Position numbers and translations under genes: made by a program. This document shows positions 60,958 to 64,000 of a DNA stretch of 64,000 bases, in pieces. Origin of the DNA: Nocardioides okcheonensis (GTDB lineage Bacteria > Actinomycetota > Actinomycetes > Propionibacteriales > Nocardioidaceae); NCBI RefSeq assembly GCF_020991065.1, contig NZ_CP087710.1, positions 62,001 through 126,000 on the forward strand. Reading direction: 5' to 3'. A model generated the notes under the pieces. That model made no database searches. It was not told the origin of the DNA and worked only from the letters and a program-made list of their open reading frames with translations. How positions within the stretch are numbered: position 1 is the stretch's first letter; the number at the start of each line of letters is the position of its first letter.

Positions 60958-61758
60958 TCACCGGAACAGGTCGAGCTCGGCACCCCAGTGGTCGACCATC
61001 GAGGACGTGCGGGTGTGGCCACGCCGCGCGTCGTGCGCCGCGCAGGCCGCCCGGACGCGGGGGAGGGCCTCGCGCAGCGCGGAGACGTCGCCGTCGAGCA
61101 GGCGCTGCACGAGACCGAGCAGCCCCAGCCCGTCGGCGTCCCACCCGTCGAGCGGGTGGGTGCGCAGCTCCCAGGGCAGGTACTTGTTGTAGGGCCGCAC
61201 CCGGCCGGCGAACGCGAACACCACGTCGAGCAGCCACGCCACCGACTCGGCCGCGTCGAGCCGGGCCTCCAGCGGGCGCCCGTCACGGTCGTTCTTGAGG
61301 GCGCGGTAGGCGAAGTTGACCCAGCCGTCGAGCCGGTCGTGGTCGAGCAGCACCGCGTCCGCCTCCTCGGGCGTGAGGGTCGCCTGGCGCCGCACCGCCC
61401 GCGTGAGCTCGCCGCCGGTGCGGTCGAGCAGCACCGGCGCCCAGGCGTAGGACCACCGGAACCACCAGCCCTCGGAGCCGAACGGCGGCACGGTCGTCAG
61501 CTCGGACCACGCGTCGACCGCCTCGTCGACCTCGGGGGAGTGGACGGTCGACCGGCCGGCGGCCGCCTCGTCGGTGAGGACCACGGAGACGTCGACGTCG
61601 GAGCGCTCGGTGGCGTAGTCGCGGCCCGCGGACCCGCTGAGCACCAGGCCGAGCAGCCCGTCGCCGTGCGCGGCGTGGTTGCGCTCGGCCAGCTCCCGGA
61701 GCGTGGCGCACTGGGCAGGGGTGAGCCAGTCGGGCAGGTCGAGGTCGAGGTCGGGCAC
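60958..61758 (-). CDS. nucleotidyltransferase-fold protein
   Basis: Protein of 266 residues with the polymerase-beta-like nucleotidyltransferase motif GLVLSGSAGRDYATERSDVDVSVVL (GS-x(n)-DxD, about 37-61). A helical C-terminal region like that of aminoglycoside (3'')/(9) adenylyltransferases follows (YRALKNDRDGRPLEARLDAAESVAWLLDVVFAFAGRVRPYNKYLPWELRTHPL). Whether it modifies an antibiotic is unproven; chromosomal relatives are common and mostly uncharacterised. GTG 61758 has AGGAG upstream. It is convergent with the metzincin gene. Confidence 0.78.
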   Translation of the reverse strand: MPDLDLDLPDWLTPAQCATLRELAERNHAAHGDGLLGLVLSGSAGRDYATERSDVDVSVVLTDEAAAGRSTVHSPEVDEAVDAWSELTTVPPFGSEGWWFRWSYAWAPVLLDRTGGELTRAVRRQATLTPEEADAVLLDHDRLDGWVNFAYRALKNDRDGRPLEARLDAAESVAWLLDVVFAFAGRVRPYNKYLPWELRTHPLDGWDADGLGLLGLVQRLLDGDVSALREALPRVRAACAAHDARRGHTRTSSMVDHWGAELDLFR

Positions 61759-61928
61759 GCTGCTCCTGTCAGGGGGACGGCTTGGGCGGGAGGGCCGCCA
61801 CCCTGCCACGTTCCGGCCCCGCATCTCCATCGGTTTCGCCGCGCCGCGGTCGGCCCGGCGCCGGGCGTCGTCGAGGCCCCGACACGAGCACGCGGCTCGC
61901 CGCCGACGCTCCGGGGGAGCAGGAGCGA

Positions 61929-61934
61929 TAACCT
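61929..61934 (+). promoter_or_regulatory. -10 element TAACCT of dapA, leaderless start
   Basis: TAACCT ends 7 bases before the dapA ATG. Confidence 0.5.
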
Positions 61935-61941
61935 TCGGTCC

Positions 61942-62832
61942 ATGAGCTCCAACGTCCCGTTCGGTCGCCTGCTGACCGCGATGGCCACCGCGTTCCACGA
62001 GGACGGCACCGTCGACCTCGAGGCCACCGCGCGGATCGCCGTCCACCTGGTCGACCACGGCAACGACGGCGTGGTGGTGAGCGGGACGACCGGCGAGAGC
62101 CCGACGACGTCGGTGGCCGAGGACGGCGACGTCCTGCGGGCGGTCAAGGACGCGGTCGGCGACCGCGCCGTGGTCGTCGCCGGCGTGGGCACCAACTCCA
62201 CCGCCCACTCCGTCGAGCTGGCCCGTCAGGCCGAGAAGACCGGCGCCGACGGCGTGCTGCTGGTCAGCCCGTACTACAACAAGCCCGGCCAGGTCGGGCT
62301 GCGCCACCACTTCTCGTCGGTCGTCGAGGCCACCGACCTGCCGGTCATGCTCTACGACGTGCCCGGTCGCACCGCGACGCTGATCGAGCTCGACACCTAC
62401 GCCGCGATGCGGCGCTACGACCACGTGACCGCGGTCAAGGAGGCCTCCGGCCTGCTCGCCCGCACCGCCCAGCTCGTCGACATGGGCTACGCGGTCTACT
62501 CCGGCGACGACGCCAACACCCTCGGCTACCTCGCCTACGGCGGCGTCGGCCTGGTCTCCGTGGTCGCCCACGCCGCCGGCGACCGGCTCGCGTCGATGAT
62601 CGACGCGTGGGTGCGCGGCGACCACGCCGAGGCGCTGCGGGTCCACACCTCGCTGGTGCCCGCCTTCGACGCCGTGATGGGCGTCCCCAACTACGGAGCC
62701 ACGACCGCGAAGGCAGCCCTCGAGCTGCTCGGCGTGCTCGACAACCGCCGCGTCCGCGGCCCTCTGGTCGCCCTGGACGACGACGAGGTGGCGGCGCTGC
62801 GCGCCGGCCTCGCCGCCGCCGGCCTGATCTGA
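61942..62832 (+). CDS. dapA: 4-hydroxy-tetrahydrodipicolinate synthase
   Basis: TIM-barrel enzyme of 296 residues: condenses pyruvate and aspartate semialdehyde, the first step to diaminopimelate and lysine. GVVVSGTTGESPT binds pyruvate, SPYYNKPGQVG and LYDVPGRT carry the catalytic tyrosines, and VKEASG holds the Schiff-base lysine. It is followed after 25 bases by rnj, a conserved actinobacterial arrangement. As the entry to lysine synthesis it would also supply the synthetase at 16426-20325 if that enzyme uses lysine. Confidence 0.96.
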   Translation: MSSNVPFGRLLTAMATAFHEDGTVDLEATARIAVHLVDHGNDGVVVSGTTGESPTTSVAEDGDVLRAVKDAVGDRAVVVAGVGTNSTAHSVELARQAEKTGADGVLLVSPYYNKPGQVGLRHHFSSVVEATDLPVMLYDVPGRTATLIELDTYAAMRRYDHVTAVKEASGLLARTAQLVDMGYAVYSGDDANTLGYLAYGGVGLVSVVAHAAGDRLASMIDAWVRGDHAEALRVHTSLVPAFDAVMGVPNYGATTAKAALELLGVLDNRRVRGPLVALDDDEVAALRAGLAAAGLI

Positions 62833-62857
62833 ACCACACCCCGAACGAAGGATTCCC

Positions 62858-64000
62858 TTGAGCCATCCCCACCCCGACCTGAGCGCGCCCGCCCCCCTCG
62901 TCGACGGCGGCCTGCGGGTCATCCCGCTCGGCGGCCTCGGCGAGGTCGGGCGCAACATGACCGCGTTCGAGTACGGCGGCCGGCTGCTGCTGGTCGACTG
63001 CGGCGTGCTGTTCCCCGAGGACCACCACCCCGGCGTCGACCTGATCCTCCCCGACTTCGAGCCGATCCGGGACCGCCTCGACGCCGTCGAGGCGCTGGTG
63101 CTCACCCACGGCCACGAGGACCACATCGGCGCCACGCCGTACCTCCTGCGCGAGCGCGGCGACATCCCGCTGGTCGGGTCCCGCCTCACCCTGGCGCTGC
63201 TCGGCTCCAAGCTGCGCGAGCACCGCCTCAAGGAGACCGCGCAGTACGAGGTCGCCGAGGGCCAGACGATCACCTTCGGCCCGTTCGTGCTGGAGTTCGT
63301 CGCCGTCAACCACTCGATCCCCGACGCGCTGGCGGTCGTCATCCGCACCGGCGCCGGCGTCGTGCTGCACACCGGCGACTTCAAGATGGACCAGCTCCCG
63401 CTCGACGGGCGGATCACCGACCTCAACGAGTTCGCCCGCCTCGGCGACGAGGGCGTCGACCTGTTCCTCACCGACTCCACCAACGCCGAGGTGCCCGGCT
63501 TCACCACCTCGGAGAAGGACATCGCGCCGGTCCTCGACCGGGTCTTCGCCAAGAGCGAGAAGCGCATCATCGTCGCGTGCTTCGCCTCCCACGTGCACCG
63601 CGTCCAGCAGGTCCTCGACGCGGCCGTGGCCCACGGCCGCAAGGTCGGCTACGTCGGCCGCTCCATGGTCCGCAACATGGCGATCGCGCAGGAGCTCGGC
63701 TACCTCACCGTCCCGCCCGGCGTGATGGTCGAGGCCAAGGACCTCGCCGACCTGCCGCCGCACAAGCAGGTGCTGATCTCGACCGGGTCGCAGGGCGAGC
63801 CGCTCGCCGCACTGAGCCGGATGTCGCAGAGCAACCACCACTTCGTCCACCTCGAGCCGGGCGACACCGTCGTCCTGGCCAGCTCGCTGATCCCGGGCAA
63901 CGAGAACGCCGTCTACCGCGTGATCAACGGCCTGTCGCGCCTCGGCGCCAACGTCGTCCACAAGGGCAACTCGCTCGTGCACGTCTCCGGCCACGCCAGC
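62858..64000 (+). CDS. rnj: ribonuclease J (5' part)
   Basis: Metallo-beta-lactamase/beta-CASP ribonuclease with exo- and endonuclease activity in mRNA decay and rRNA processing; 381 codons are in the window and the gene continues beyond it. The zinc motif is THGHEDHIGA, followed by HTGDFKMD, LTDSTNAEVPG and ISTGSQGEP of the beta-CASP domain. TTG 62858 has GAAGGA upstream and gives the usual N-terminus (VIPLGGLGEVGRNM about 20 residues in). Confidence 0.95.
   Translation, partial: MSHPHPDLSAPAPLVDGGLRVIPLGGLGEVGRNMTAFEYGGRLLLVDCGVLFPEDHHPGVDLILPDFEPIRDRLDAVEALVLTHGHEDHIGATPYLLRERGDIPLVGSRLTLALLGSKLREHRLKETAQYEVAEGQTITFGPFVLEFVAVNHSIPDALAVVIRTGAGVVLHTGDFKMDQLPLDGRITDLNEFARLGDEGVDLFLTDSTNAEVPGFTTSEKDIAPVLDRVFAKSEKRIIVACFASHVHRVQQVLDAAVAHGRKVGYVGRSMVRNMAIAQELGYLTVPPGVMVEAKDLADLPPHKQVLISTGSQGEPLAALSRMSQSNHHFVHLEPGDTVVLASSLIPGNENAVYRVINGLSRLGANVVHKGNSLVHVSGHAS

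Overview
The window is a chromosomal segment of a very GC-rich actinobacterium, most likely Nocardioides or a close relative in the Propionibacteriales. This is inferred from the third-position GC bias, frequent GTG starts, typical actinobacterial neighbourhoods (lipA-lipB, sucB-lpdA, thyA-dfrA, dapA-rnj, glnA with a GlnR box) and many genes whose start codon lies 6-8 nt after a TANNNT -10 element (leaderless mRNAs). I saw no tRNA, rRNA, CRISPR array, insertion sequence or prophage.

Layout. 1-107: no confident gene. 108-2462: SipW-type signal peptidase, an alpha/beta hydrolase plus RidA pair, and a divergent HxlR regulator with a dyad operator. 2459-10365: two TetR-controlled modules. The first is a five-gene operon (FAD-linked oxidase, condensation-domain acyltransferase, CPBP protease, class A beta-lactamase lipoprotein, small membrane protein) divergent from a TetR gene. 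The second is a CPBP protease and a membrane protein divergent from another TetR gene with two strong operators. 10444-14296: FBP zinc-finger protein, DUF1684 protein, secreted beta-propeller, MarR regulator and an NAD(P)-binding protein.

14535-22735 holds the most unusual locus. It encodes a 1,299-residue single-module Pls/PosA-type synthetase (A-T-membrane/left-handed-beta-helix domains) whose hand-read specificity code (DAESIGTVVK) resembles lysine-activating domains. It is coupled to an M1 metallopeptidase and followed by a 4'-phosphopantetheinyl transferase and a tiny secreted His/Cys peptide. This is a plausible poly-epsilon-lysine-like biosynthetic locus.

23887-33105: PhoD phosphatase with a PhoP-like box, then a fructan/difructose-anhydride operon (binding protein, two permeases, LacI, GH32-like, GH91) under one LacI operator. 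A frameshifted GH91 fragment lies beside it. 33162-36914: glnA with a full double GlnR box, RDD protein, DUF4191 protein and lipA. 36990-41976: a PaoABC-like molybdenum aldehyde oxidoreductase, a DUF4188 protein and a MerR regulator lie between lipA and lipB. 41992-51439: lipB, a TIGR01777 protein, a fused asymmetric ABC exporter, and the E2 (sucB) and E3 (lpdA) of 2-oxoacid dehydrogenases, so lipoate synthesis, transfer and use are close together.

51596-64000: housekeeping genes pepA, gcvT, thyA, dfrA, a small GntR, a NUDIX hydrolase, a secreted metzincin, a nucleotidyltransferase, dapA and the start of rnj (RNase J), which runs off the window. Intergenic stretches over 300 bases are few. 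11602-11919 holds no gene I can support, only a leaderless-type promoter at its right end. The 334 bases between the ABC exporter and sucB (47791-48124) hold three palindromic structures and no gene.
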